DNA of 64,000 bases from Sulfuricurvum sp. (GTDB taxonomy: Bacteria > Campylobacterota > Campylobacteria > Campylobacterales > Sulfurimonadaceae), in the NCBI RefSeq assembly GCF_030691015.1, contig NZ_JAUYFF010000008.1, positions 124,001-188,000 on the forward strand. The letters are read 5' to 3'. Under the pieces are notes generated by a model. It was not told the DNA's origin and did not search any database. It worked only from the letters and a program-made list of their open reading frames with translations. Numbering within the stretch: the stretch's first letter is position 1; each line of letters opens with the position of its first letter. Shown piece after piece: positions 46,309-55,018 of this stretch. A program made the translations under genes and the position numbers.

Positions 46309-47930
46309 TACACGTCCATCGGCGGCGGCGGAGATTTCGGCGGTATCGGAGCCGTATAGAACGTCTGTGTCGGATAGGCAATCGTAATATCTGACTCACC
46401 ATTGAATGCATCAATAATATCGGCAGAGATCGTACTGCGTAACGTTAACGTCGCGTAGGCATTTGTCAGATACCATGCACTGATTTTAACCCCGTGCGGT
46501 TCAATAAAGGTAAAGACGCGCGGTTCAACATTACTGTTTTTGAGGCTGTAACGATCCCTGAGTTTGTTGATCTGCTTTCGGGTGATATCGGTGTACCCTT
46601 TGGAATATTTACGGCAAAGTTCTTTTACCAAATGAGCCGCTTTTTTGTGATTCGAATCGAATGTAATGACAATATCAATCCCGTCCCAAACCGTTTTAAG
46701 CGAACCATGCGAATAGTTGGCGATCATCGAGGTAAAAATATAGTTGTTAGGGACAAACACGATTCGCCCCGCTCGGCGATTTGTTTCCAATGTCGTCAAC
46801 GTTACATCTTCCATCAACGTTATCCGCTGCATCGAGATATCCAAAACATCTCCGACATATTCCATCCCGTCTTTCACAAAACGGACACGATCACCGACAT
46901 GGATCGAACCACCGACGACGATAACAAGCCATCCGAGTAACGACATAAACCAATCCCGCATCGCAATGGCGAGACCGGCAGACGCAAATCCGAGTACGGT
47001 GGCGAAATAGCCGACATTATCGATATAGCTGAAGAGTAAAATAATAATAATCAACGTGACATTGATAAAGGTGACGATCTTATTCGCCATATAAAATCGT
47101 TCATTATCAACGATGTAGCGTTTAATCACCCGCTTAAACAAAAAGGAGATGATAATCAAAACAGCGACGATCATTCCGATGTTGAGCAGTTTATATATCT
47201 GGTCTTTTATCTCTTTATTGATTTTAGCTTCGGTCGATTCGATCCGTTTCTCGTACACTTCAGCGGTAGAGACAAGCGTTTCCAACGCCAATTTGAATTT
47301 TTCAACCTGCAACAATGTTGCTTCAAGTTCTACCTCATAATCGGCTTTTGGATCAAGACGGGTGATGGTTTTGTAAAGGGTGACCTGCCGATCCAAAATA
47401 GTTATCAGTTCTTGGAGTTCCTCTTCACGCAGAACATAATCTTTATAGTAACTGTTAAGGCGTTTGACATACGATAAACCGGTAATAATATCAAACGGAT
47501 TGGTAATACTAGGAAGTTCACCTGCTTCATCCGGCTTCAGTAGCGACACAAACGGAGATGCCCCTTGCGCTTTCAGAAATTCGATTTGCTCGGTTAAAAC
47601 TTTTTGCTTGGCTTGTAGCGCTTCGATTTCAAGCTTACGTTCGACAGAGGATGAACGCCCCTCCAGTTGCTCAATTCGATATTTAACCTCTCGAAGACTT
47701 TTACGGGACTCTTGATACGCCATATAGGAGTTATAGCTTTTGAGCCAAATACTGTTCCCTTTTGAGAGCTCTTTTTGAATTTTAGAGAGCTCGTCACGGG
47801 CATTTTCAAGTTCAACCTCTTTAGGGAGTTCTATGGCGTTTTCTTGAATGGTTTGCTCATCATTTTGTGCGGCATTAAGGGTTAAAAGCGCAAAAAATAA
47901 AGATACTAAAAAGAGTCGATAAAGTCTCAC
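46308..47930 (-). CDS. Mechanosensitive channel, MscS family
   Basis: This 540-residue channel has a signal peptide (1-21), a long periplasmic coiled-coil N-terminal part (about 25-240), several membrane helices (about 245-340) and the MscS pore and beta domain (ATVLGFASAGLAIAMRDWFMSLLGW, then GDRVRF). It releases osmolytes on membrane tension. It shares four bases with aroB. Confidence 0.92.
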   Translation of the reverse strand: MRLYRLFLVSLFFALLTLNAAQNDEQTIQENAIELPKEVELENARDELSKIQKELSKGNSIWLKSYNSYMAYQESRKSLREVKYRIEQLEGRSSSVERKLEIEALQAKQKVLTEQIEFLKAQGASPFVSLLKPDEAGELPSITNPFDIITGLSYVKRLNSYYKDYVLREEELQELITILDRQVTLYKTITRLDPKADYEVELEATLLQVEKFKLALETLVSTAEVYEKRIESTEAKINKEIKDQIYKLLNIGMIVAVLIIISFLFKRVIKRYIVDNERFYMANKIVTFINVTLIIIILLFSYIDNVGYFATVLGFASAGLAIAMRDWFMSLLGWLVIVVGGSIHVGDRVRFVKDGMEYVGDVLDISMQRITLMEDVTLTTLETNRRAGRIVFVPNNYIFTSMIANYSHGSLKTVWDGIDIVITFDSNHKKAAHLVKELCRKYSKGYTDITRKQINKLRDRYSLKNSNVEPRVFTFIEPHGVKISAWYLTNAYATLTLRSTISADIIDAFNGESDITIAYPTQTFYTAPIPPKSPPPPMDV

Positions 47931-48982
47931 GCGCCGATTCCTTGAAATACAGATAATATTTTTTTAACAATGGAAGCTTCGATCGCATCTGTGATCTCAA
48001 CCCCGCCGATTCCTCGCGGAAGGATAAATGTAATAGCACTGTCGGCACTTTTTTTATCTAAGAAAAAAGTTTCATAAAATTTCTCAACGTCTTGAATCAA
48101 ATAGCTAAGTGGCAAATCATAACGTCCCAAAAGATGTTTGACACGCTCGGCTTCCTCGTGAGTCATCAACCCTACTTCACACGCAAGAGCGTTTGCCATC
48201 ACCATACCGATAGCAACACTCTCTCCATGCAGGTAGGTTTCGTATTTGGTCTCATTCTCGATGACATGACCGAATGTGTGGCCGTAGTTCAGTGCTGCAC
48301 GAAGTCCCTGCTCTTTTTCATCTTCTTCGACCACACCCGCTTTGGTCTCAACCGCTTTAGCGATCGCATGAAGAAGATTATCTCCCTCTCGCAAATCATT
48401 CTGCTCCAGCCACTCGAAAAAAGGTGCGTTAAACGTTACCGCCATTTTGACAATCTCCGCGACCCCTGCTCCAAACTCCCGAGGAGGAAGTGTTGCGAGA
48501 AAACTCGGATCGATATAAACGGCGCGAGGCTGATGAAAGGCTCCTATCAGGTTTTTACCGTATCGATTATTAACCCCTGTTTTACCGCCGACACTCGCAT
48601 CAACTTGGGAAAGGAGCGTTGTCGGAATTTGGATGAAGTCGATCCCGCGGTTGTAAAGGCTGGCGGTAAATCCCCCCATGTCACCGATCACGCCGCCGCC
48701 GAATGCGACCAAAAGCGATTTACGGTTCAAACGATGATCAAACATGCGCTCCAAAACCGATTCAATCGTCGCTAATGTTTTGTACTGCTCGCCATCGGGA
48801 ATCGTAACGATATAGACCTCTTTAGCACTCAATCGTGTCAAAAGTGTTTGCAAGTGCAAACCTGCCACTTTCGGATTAGTCAAAACGACGACTTTTCCCT
48901 CAAAGTTAATTTCCGGCAAAGGACCGATATGGATGGGATAAGAGTCGTCAATTACACGTTTAAGATTGATAGATATCGTCAT
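47927..48982 (-). CDS. aroB: 3-dehydroquinate synthase
   Basis: AroB makes 3-dehydroquinate in the shikimate pathway, using NAD and zinc or cobalt. It has 351 residues. IPDGEQYKTL, GGGVIGDMGGFTAS, TTLLSQVDASVGGKTGVN and NYGHTFGHVIE (metal His) are all present. It begins the seven-gene overlapping operon to 41527. Confidence 0.96.
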   Translation of the reverse strand: MTISINLKRVIDDSYPIHIGPLPEINFEGKVVVLTNPKVAGLHLQTLLTRLSAKEVYIVTIPDGEQYKTLATIESVLERMFDHRLNRKSLLVAFGGGVIGDMGGFTASLYNRGIDFIQIPTTLLSQVDASVGGKTGVNNRYGKNLIGAFHQPRAVYIDPSFLATLPPREFGAGVAEIVKMAVTFNAPFFEWLEQNDLREGDNLLHAIAKAVETKAGVVEEDEKEQGLRAALNYGHTFGHVIENETKYETYLHGESVAIGMVMANALACEVGLMTHEEAERVKHLLGRYDLPLSYLIQDVEKFYETFFLDKKSADSAITFILPRGIGGVEITDAIEASIVKKILSVFQGIGA

Positions 48983-49044
48983 AGAAAAACCTGATAAATT
49001 AAGTTGTTACGGAATGAGATATATATTACTAAAAGATGACTTAA

Positions 49045-49063
49045 AACCCTCTTGCGCAGGGTT
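49045..49063 (-). terminator. Terminator after the TrkA-domain gene
   Basis: On the minus strand AACCCT (49063-49058) pairs with AGGGTT (49050-49045), and the sequence runs on as TTAAGTC. It overlaps the stop codon of the gene at 49062. Confidence 0.5.
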
Positions 49064-50468
49064 AAATTTGAGTTGGGATGAAAAGCTGGTGGTAGCGTCC
49101 GAGTTTACGATACAGCACTTCCGGATCGGTTGAAAAATACGCCGTAAACGGGTTCATAAACATTTTAGAGGTAAACGGCAACACATGGAGAAAATTTTCC
49201 CTCTCGCGTAACTCACGGATCGGATTACTCTCTTGCGCTGAGACACGAATCGATTTGGAAAAAATGGCGGAGAGATTGTTAAAATGTTCAATCACCTCAT
49301 TTTTATGGGAGCCCTCTTCATTTATGTAGTCTATGAGTTCAAGGTTAAATCCAAATTGGGAGGAGACGTCGAAGATGGTGGTGGAGATGTTTTCAATATG
49401 CCCCTCTTCGCTCAAAATCACCACACTCTCGTGCAACGAAGAGAATGAACAATCGGCGAGTTTCAACACCGGCACATTTCCGGCATAGAGCTTTTTCCGT
49501 ATCGAGGTAATTGAAAAAGCGGTGTGAGAAACAAGGAAAAGACCGATATGATATTTTTTGATGTCATTAAGGATCATCCCCTCATCCGGCAGGGCTTCAT
49601 ACCCGATATCAATCGTCACATCACCTTGAGCAGAAGCTTTAATCATTCTCAGTACGTCAATGTCGCCCGGATTAATCACCTTAATGATAAGAGGTTTGCG
49701 AAGCTTTTTCTGGATGAATACGCTTCGTCTGACCAATGCCATTATGGCTGAAGATTTTTCGATACTCATATCGATATAGAGGTAAATTTTAGACCCAAAC
49801 GGTGCCGGAAACTGACCGAGTTCCCGCTTAATCGCTCGGTAAATCGAGCGTAGTACCGCCGGATCACCGACCAATACCAACGTATCGTTGGGTTGAATCA
49901 TTTTATTGTCACTCGGGATAATCAACTGTCGGTTACGGTAAATAGCCGCAATTTTCCAATTCTTTTGCTCAATCGAGCCGATATGACGGTAGACAAATGA
50001 GCTTCCGAACGGAACCAAAACTTCCATGATCTCACCTGAACCCAATCCTATATTTTTAGCTAAAACAGGGATGTTCGGGAGATAGTCGATCATATTGGCG
50101 GCAATAAGCTCTTGCATATTGACCCATTCGATATCATCGCACGGACTTATCGTATTCCATAAATCGAGAGCAATAATTCGAATATTCGGCTTATTCAAAC
50201 GGATATTTTTAATCGTATGTTCCAAATCGCTTTGGTTTTCCATGGCCAACACCACTTGCCAAAAATCCATCTTTAATAAATTGGCAATTTTGTAAAAACT
50301 GGTGGGGTCAAATTGAAAGAATTTGTATCGTCCCGGGTTATACCCCTCAAAAACTTTATCACTTGTTTGGACAATATAATAAAGATTTTCAGTGGTATAG
50401 GTACCGATTACACGTTCAATAAAGTGCTGACCGATAGCTCCGTCACTGACGATTAAAATTTTTTTCAT
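49062..50468 (-). CDS. TrkA-N/TrkA-C domain protein (COG3400-like)
   Basis: This 468-residue cytoplasmic protein has an N-terminal Rossmann region (KKILIVSDGAIGQHFIERVIG, about 1-120), a TrkA-C-like domain (about 140-215, DTLVLVGDPAVLRSI) and a second Rossmann-like half (about 225-380). It resembles the COG3400 group of unknown function, presumed to regulate ion transport by NAD(H) binding. It lies upstream of aroB in the same direction but is separated by 79 bases and a hairpin. Confidence 0.82.
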   Translation of the reverse strand: MKKILIVSDGAIGQHFIERVIGTYTTENLYYIVQTSDKVFEGYNPGRYKFFQFDPTSFYKIANLLKMDFWQVVLAMENQSDLEHTIKNIRLNKPNIRIIALDLWNTISPCDDIEWVNMQELIAANMIDYLPNIPVLAKNIGLGSGEIMEVLVPFGSSFVYRHIGSIEQKNWKIAAIYRNRQLIIPSDNKMIQPNDTLVLVGDPAVLRSIYRAIKRELGQFPAPFGSKIYLYIDMSIEKSSAIMALVRRSVFIQKKLRKPLIIKVINPGDIDVLRMIKASAQGDVTIDIGYEALPDEGMILNDIKKYHIGLFLVSHTAFSITSIRKKLYAGNVPVLKLADCSFSSLHESVVILSEEGHIENISTTIFDVSSQFGFNLELIDYINEEGSHKNEVIEHFNNLSAIFSKSIRVSAQESNPIRELRERENFLHVLPFTSKMFMNPFTAYFSTDPEVLYRKLGRYHQLFIPTQI

Positions 50469-50544
50469 TAGGACATAAACTTCTTATCATTCAATTTTAT
50501 GGACGAGATTGTACCACAATCTATACATAGCCCCCTATTGCTTT

Positions 50545-51294
50545 TCATCTCGGAAGGATTTTTTCCTGCCCTATCCGATAGAGGGCAAAATCGTATTTCA
50601 GGGGGTCAAGGGGATCAAATAGTTTAAGAGCTTCGGTCAGTTCGATAGCGGCTCTCATATCACACTGAGACCTGCTTAAAAGCCCAAGCGCGCGTGAAAC
50701 GTTAAAAGTATGGGTATCAAGCGGCATAATCAAATCGCTTTGACTCACCCCGCTCCATAATCCCATATCGAGTTCGCATTTGCGTACCATCCACCGCAGG
50801 TACATCATCCACCGTTTCATGGCTGAGGCTTTTGTTATGGAGACAATCGGTTTTCCGATCAAAAATTCATACCCTTTGGAACGATACGGGTTAAGGTCAT
50901 AAAGAGATGTTATCAATGTTGATACTCCGCCGATAACACCATCTGACGAATACCCATCTTTAAAGGCCTTCTCAGCCCCGCCAGAAGCTTTTAAGTCCCT
51001 AAGGGTACAAAACCATTGAATAATATCTTCGCTACTCTGAAAGCGATAATATTTCCCCTCTAACTGTGAACGTAAAACCGATTCTTCGCAATCTGTTAAA
51101 TCCTCATTTAAAGAGGTTAAAAAAGCAACAATAGCTTTGGCACTCCCGTACGAGAATAGAGCACACGTCAGGGCATGATGCTGATCCATAGTGGTTCTGG
51201 CTACCATCAGAGGATCGGGACGTTCGGCACACAACTCATCTTTATGGTTTCGAGCGGCTACCTGCTCATCGAGATACGCTTTTAAATGGTTCAC
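50545..51294 (-). CDS. TIGR02757 (DUF2400) family protein
   Basis: This 249-residue protein belongs to a family of unknown function seen mainly in Bacteroidetes and epsilonproteobacteria. MVARTTMDQHHALTCALFSYGSAKAIVAFL and MYLRWMVRKCELDMGLW with PLDTHTFNVSRALGLL are its signatures; the last part recalls DNA-glycosylase HhH-like folds. It overlaps rpoN by one base. Confidence 0.85.
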   Translation of the reverse strand: MNHLKAYLDEQVAARNHKDELCAERPDPLMVARTTMDQHHALTCALFSYGSAKAIVAFLTSLNEDLTDCEESVLRSQLEGKYYRFQSSEDIIQWFCTLRDLKASGGAEKAFKDGYSSDGVIGGVSTLITSLYDLNPYRSKGYEFLIGKPIVSITKASAMKRWMMYLRWMVRKCELDMGLWSGVSQSDLIMPLDTHTFNVSRALGLLSRSQCDMRAAIELTEALKLFDPLDPLKYDFALYRIGQEKILPR

Positions 51295-52559
51295 TAACGC
51301 CCTAAAAGATAAAGCTGTTTACGCTCGCTGGAGCCTGCGATATTGAGCTGTTTACGGTATTTTGCGATCGTTCGGCGCACCATCGTGATTTTAAATTTCT
51401 CTTGGATCATTTCCAAAAGTTTCATATCGCTGAGAGGTTTTTTATGGGATTCGTTTTTGACCAGTTCCGCCACATAATCTTTGATTGCGGCATTGGAGAC
51501 ATCTTCATCGATAGCGGTGGTGAAAAAATCTTTCATCGGATAAATGCCGCGATCACAGGCAATGTATTTGTTAGCGATGGCACGTGAAATAGTGGAGGGA
51601 TTATGACCGAATTCATCGGCAAGCGTTTTAAGGGTGAGCGGTTTGATCGCACCCCCCGTAAAAAAATCGTACTGATATTCGACGATCATCAATCCCACTT
51701 TATAGAGGGTCGCTTTACGCATTTCCAACGCATCGACTAGGCTTTTTGCCTCTTTAAGCTTTTCACGGACAAACGGATGATCGACGCCGTACGCGGCATC
51801 AATGGTGACACTCGGATAATATTGATCATTAAGTCTTACCTCGATCCCCTCTTCGGGATCATTGTGAATCATCAAATCGGGAATCACTTGCTGAGAATCT
51901 TCCAAATAATCAATCGCAGGGGGATTTTTAAAACTCCCGACTACCCGCATCGCCTCTTCAAATGCACTCTCTTTACGATAGCGCCCCAACTCGTCCATGT
52001 GGGTAATCATTTCACGGGCAAGATCATATCCCGCGTCGCTGATCGAGGCAGATTCAAGCTGAAATAGAAACGATTCACTGACGTTGCGCGCACCGATCCC
52101 TACCGGTTCGACATGGATAAATCGGAGACGGATTTTTTCAAATTGTTCCGAACTAATCCCCTGAGCTGAACAAAAAGCGGTGTCATCCCCCTCATAATAT
52201 CCCCCCTCATCGAGGTTTTCAATGATATGTCTGGCAATGAGCTGTGATACGGGGGTAGGAAACAGTGAACCGTCAACCTGCTCTTCGAGTATTTCATACA
52301 AACTTTTATGCTGAATCGTAAGGGCTTCAATCGCTTCGCTGTGGGAATTTTGGACATAGCCGTATTGAATTTTTTTCGGGATTCTCGATTCAAAGGACTC
52401 TTCATATCCCGATTTAATATCGATAAGAGGGTTCCCCTCAACAAACGGAGCCATCGCTTCACCCAAATCACTCAGACTCGATTGAAGAATCGGAAGCCAG
52501 TTGCGCAGTGTGTTGGAAAGCTTATTTTTTAGCTCAACGCTTGTTTTTACCCGTAGCAT
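51294..52559 (-). CDS. rpoN: RNA polymerase sigma-54 factor
   Basis: RpoN directs RNA polymerase to -24/-12 promoters of flagellar and nif genes, with an AAA activator. It has 421 residues. Region I (about 8-50) is a divergent glutamine-poor form (VELKNKLSNTLRNWLPILQ), the core-binding region follows, and the C-terminus has an HTH (TLKTLADEFGHNPSTISRA) and the RpoN box VRRTIAKYRKQL. It lies six bases after lptB, the lptB-rpoN order being common in proteobacteria. Confidence 0.95.
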   Translation of the reverse strand: MLRVKTSVELKNKLSNTLRNWLPILQSSLSDLGEAMAPFVEGNPLIDIKSGYEESFESRIPKKIQYGYVQNSHSEAIEALTIQHKSLYEILEEQVDGSLFPTPVSQLIARHIIENLDEGGYYEGDDTAFCSAQGISSEQFEKIRLRFIHVEPVGIGARNVSESFLFQLESASISDAGYDLAREMITHMDELGRYRKESAFEEAMRVVGSFKNPPAIDYLEDSQQVIPDLMIHNDPEEGIEVRLNDQYYPSVTIDAAYGVDHPFVREKLKEAKSLVDALEMRKATLYKVGLMIVEYQYDFFTGGAIKPLTLKTLADEFGHNPSTISRAIANKYIACDRGIYPMKDFFTTAIDEDVSNAAIKDYVAELVKNESHKKPLSDMKLLEMIQEKFKITMVRRTIAKYRKQLNIAGSSERKQLYLLGR

Positions 52560-52565
52560 GCGATA

Positions 52566-53288
52566 CTAGAACTTAAACGATTCGCCGAGATAGTGTTGAC
52601 GGACATCGCTGTTATGGGCGATCTCATCACTTGATCCTGATGCTAACAGCTCACCGCTTTTAATAACGTAAGCACGATCACATACCGCTAACGTTTCACG
52701 GACATTATGGTCGGTTATCAAGACACCGATACCGTATTCTACCAATTGGGAAATGACCCCCTGAATATCCATAACGGCAATAGGGTCAACCCCTGCAAAC
52801 GGCTCATCCAACAGCAGAAATCGGGGTTTATTGACTAACGCGCGTGCAATTTCGGCACGACGGCGTTCTCCGCCGCTGAGATTGATCCCGCGACGGTTTC
52901 GGATCGGCTCAATGTTAAACATCTCCAGCAGCTCTTCGATCCGTTTTTCTGCCGTTTCCGCATCAAGATCACCTGCCTGCGCAGCAATTATAAGGTTTTC
53001 CTCTACGGTAAGGTCTTTAAAAATAGAGGCCTCCTGCGGCAGATACCCGATCCCCATACGCGAGCGTTTATGGAGCGGCAAATGGGAGACATCCTCGCCA
53101 TCAATGTACACTTTACCAGCCGTTGCTTCGATAAGCCCGCATACCATATAAAACGTCGTTGTTTTACCCGCTCCGTTGGGTCCCAGCAATCCTACGACTT
53201 CACCGGTATGAAGCTCCATACTGATTCCACGGACAATTTCGTGATTCTTGATCGTTTTGACTAAGTTTTCAATTTTTAATTCATGCAC
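52566..53288 (-). CDS. lptB: LPS export ABC transporter ATP-binding protein LptB
   Basis: LptB powers lipopolysaccharide extraction by LptFG. It is 240 residues from GTG 53288, which follows a GAGGT site; ATG 53300 and 53315 are alternatives. Walker A GPNGAGKTT, Q-loop YLPQEASIF, signature LSGGERRRAEIARAL and Walker B FLLLDEPFAGVDP are intact. The start overlaps the tsaE stop by eight bases. Confidence 0.94.
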   Translation of the reverse strand: MHELKIENLVKTIKNHEIVRGISMELHTGEVVGLLGPNGAGKTTTFYMVCGLIEATAGKVYIDGEDVSHLPLHKRSRMGIGYLPQEASIFKDLTVEENLIIAAQAGDLDAETAEKRIEELLEMFNIEPIRNRRGINLSGGERRRAEIARALVNKPRFLLLDEPFAGVDPIAVMDIQGVISQLVEYGIGVLITDHNVRETLAVCDRAYVIKSGELLASGSSDEIAHNSDVRQHYLGESFKF

Positions 53289-53691
53289 GTTGCACCTCAT
53301 AACATCGCGATTCATCGTCGCATTTGGTAATTTTTAAAATAACACTCTCCATTCCGGCACGGTTGAGCCATCCTATCAGCGTCTCATCTCCCCACTCGAT
53401 CAAGTGATACCCCTCATGTTCGAGTTCTTCCATCATCCCAAGCGATAAAAACTTCTCAAAACCGTAATTATAGAGATCATAATGGTACAGTTTTTCACCG
53501 TAGCACTGTTGTAGCGAAAAAGTCGGTGACGTAACGGCATCATCTACCCCTAAATAATCGGCAAATGCCTGGGTAAAGGTCGTTTTTCCGCTCGCCAAAT
53601 CCCCCTGTAAAACGACGATACCGCCATGAGGCAGCTCAGAGACGAGATGTTCACACAAGGGTGCTAAGTTATCAAGGGAGAGCTTCATCAT
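53281..53691 (-). CDS. tsaE: tRNA threonylcarbamoyladenosine ATPase TsaE
   Basis: TsaE is the ATPase that supports t6A synthesis with TsaB/TsaD. It has 136 residues with P-loop LQGDLASGKTTFTQAFA, VTSPTFSLQQCYG and HYDLYNYG; HLIEWGDE follows. It shares four bases with trpD and eight with lptB. Confidence 0.94.
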   Translation of the reverse strand: MMKLSLDNLAPLCEHLVSELPHGGIVVLQGDLASGKTTFTQAFADYLGVDDAVTSPTFSLQQCYGEKLYHYDLYNYGFEKFLSLGMMEELEHEGYHLIEWGDETLIGWLNRAGMESVILKITKCDDESRCYEVQRA

Positions 53692-54668
53692 AGTTTGGAC
53701 GATACCGATATGATTTGTTTCAGCTTTTCGGCTGCTTTACCGCTAAGCAAAGTGTCACGGGCAATCTCAAGCCCCTCTTGAGCATCGCGTGCCATCCCCT
53801 CAGCCACGAGAGCGTATGCGGCATTAATCAGTACCATATCCCGTTGCGCTTCGGTTGAGCGGTTGTTTAAAATATCGGTGAGGATCTCGGCATTTCGTTC
53901 CGCTTCCCCGCCGAGGATCGCTTCAAACGGCGCTTTTTTGATCCCTAACATCTGAGGATCGATCTCGAAATACTCGATACCGCCGTTTTTCAGATGTCCC
54001 GCATAGGTAATATCGCTGATACTGATCTCGTCCATCTTTTCGCGGGAACTCACAACGATAGCTGATTGCATCCCCAGTTCACGTGCCGCTTCTGCCATTT
54101 TAGGGACAAACACCTCATCAAATACCCCAAGAAGTATTTTAGAGAGTCCCACAGGATTAGTGAGCGGTCCGAGGATATTGAAAATCGTTTTCTCAGGGAT
54201 CGAGCGACGGATCGGCATGATGAACTTCATTGCAGGATGATGGTATTGGGCGAACAAAAAGGTAAATCCGCACTCTTGAAGAAGGGTCGAGCTTTGCTCC
54301 AGCGTTAGATCAAGTTTCACCCCCAGATATTCGAGGACATCGGCACTTCCAGATTTGGAAGTGATGGAGCGGTTCCCGTGTTTGGCGACGTATGCACCCG
54401 ATGCGGCAAGGAGGAGAGCGACGGTGGAGCTGACATTAAAACTGCCGCTCTTGTCTCCCCCCGTCCCGACGACATCGATCAATTTAGGTTTAAGTTCAGC
54501 GGGGACTTCGAGGATGATCGAATGTCTACGCATCACCTCAGCGGCGGTTGCGATCATCTCCGAAGAGGTCTGCGCATTGAGGGATAATGAGAGTAAAAAC
54601 TCCCGCATCTCCTCATCGCTCATTTTATGTTCAAAGAGTGCTTCAAAATCAGCTTTGGTGGCGTTCAT
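53688..54668 (-). CDS. trpD: Anthranilate phosphoribosyltransferase
   Basis: TrpD joins anthranilate to PRPP in tryptophan synthesis. It has 326 residues. VGTGGDKSGSFNVSSTVALL is the PRPP loop, HGNRSITSKSGSADVLEYLG the anthranilate site, and HPAMKFIMPIRRS is conserved. It is between the S4 gene and tsaE, overlapping both by four bases. Confidence 0.95.
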   Translation of the reverse strand: MNATKADFEALFEHKMSDEEMREFLLSLSLNAQTSSEMIATAAEVMRRHSIILEVPAELKPKLIDVVGTGGDKSGSFNVSSTVALLLAASGAYVAKHGNRSITSKSGSADVLEYLGVKLDLTLEQSSTLLQECGFTFLFAQYHHPAMKFIMPIRRSIPEKTIFNILGPLTNPVGLSKILLGVFDEVFVPKMAEAARELGMQSAIVVSSREKMDEISISDITYAGHLKNGGIEYFEIDPQMLGIKKAPFEAILGGEAERNAEILTDILNNRSTEAQRDMVLINAAYALVAEGMARDAQEGLEIARDTLLSGKAAEKLKQIISVSSKL

Positions 54669-54913
54669 GAGAGTTCCTTGATGTAGAGATGCTGTTGAGA
54701 TTTCGGGGTCGATTTGATGCTAGGGATGGCGAGCACTTCATAACGCATCTGTTTTTCGAGATACACGAGGGTGATAATATCCCCTACTGCCACGTTTTTA
54801 GCGGGTTTCACCGCTTTATCGTTGATGTAGACAACACCCTCCCCGATCATATCCTGAGCGACGGCACGACGTTTGGTCAGATTGACGGCGTTTAAAAATT
54901 TATCGATACGCAA
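54665..54913 (-). CDS. S4-domain RNA-binding protein
   Basis: This 82-residue protein is a single S4 domain (RIDKFLNAVNLTKRRAVAQDMIGEGVVYINDKAVKPA), like HslR/YlmH-type factors that bind structured rRNA at stalled ribosomes. It begins a dense unit running through trpD, tsaE, lptB and rpoN. Confidence 0.88.
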   Translation of the reverse strand: MRIDKFLNAVNLTKRRAVAQDMIGEGVVYINDKAVKPAKNVAVGDIITLVYLEKQMRYEVLAIPSIKSTPKSQQHLYIKELS

Positions 54914-55018
54914 ATAAAAGTTCCATAATGTTAAGTTTGAAGTGTTTATTGTAGGTAATTGAAGCTAAAAGAGAGGTAAGAGCGCAAAAATTGTTCCACT
55001 ATTTTTCGGGTTTGCGAT

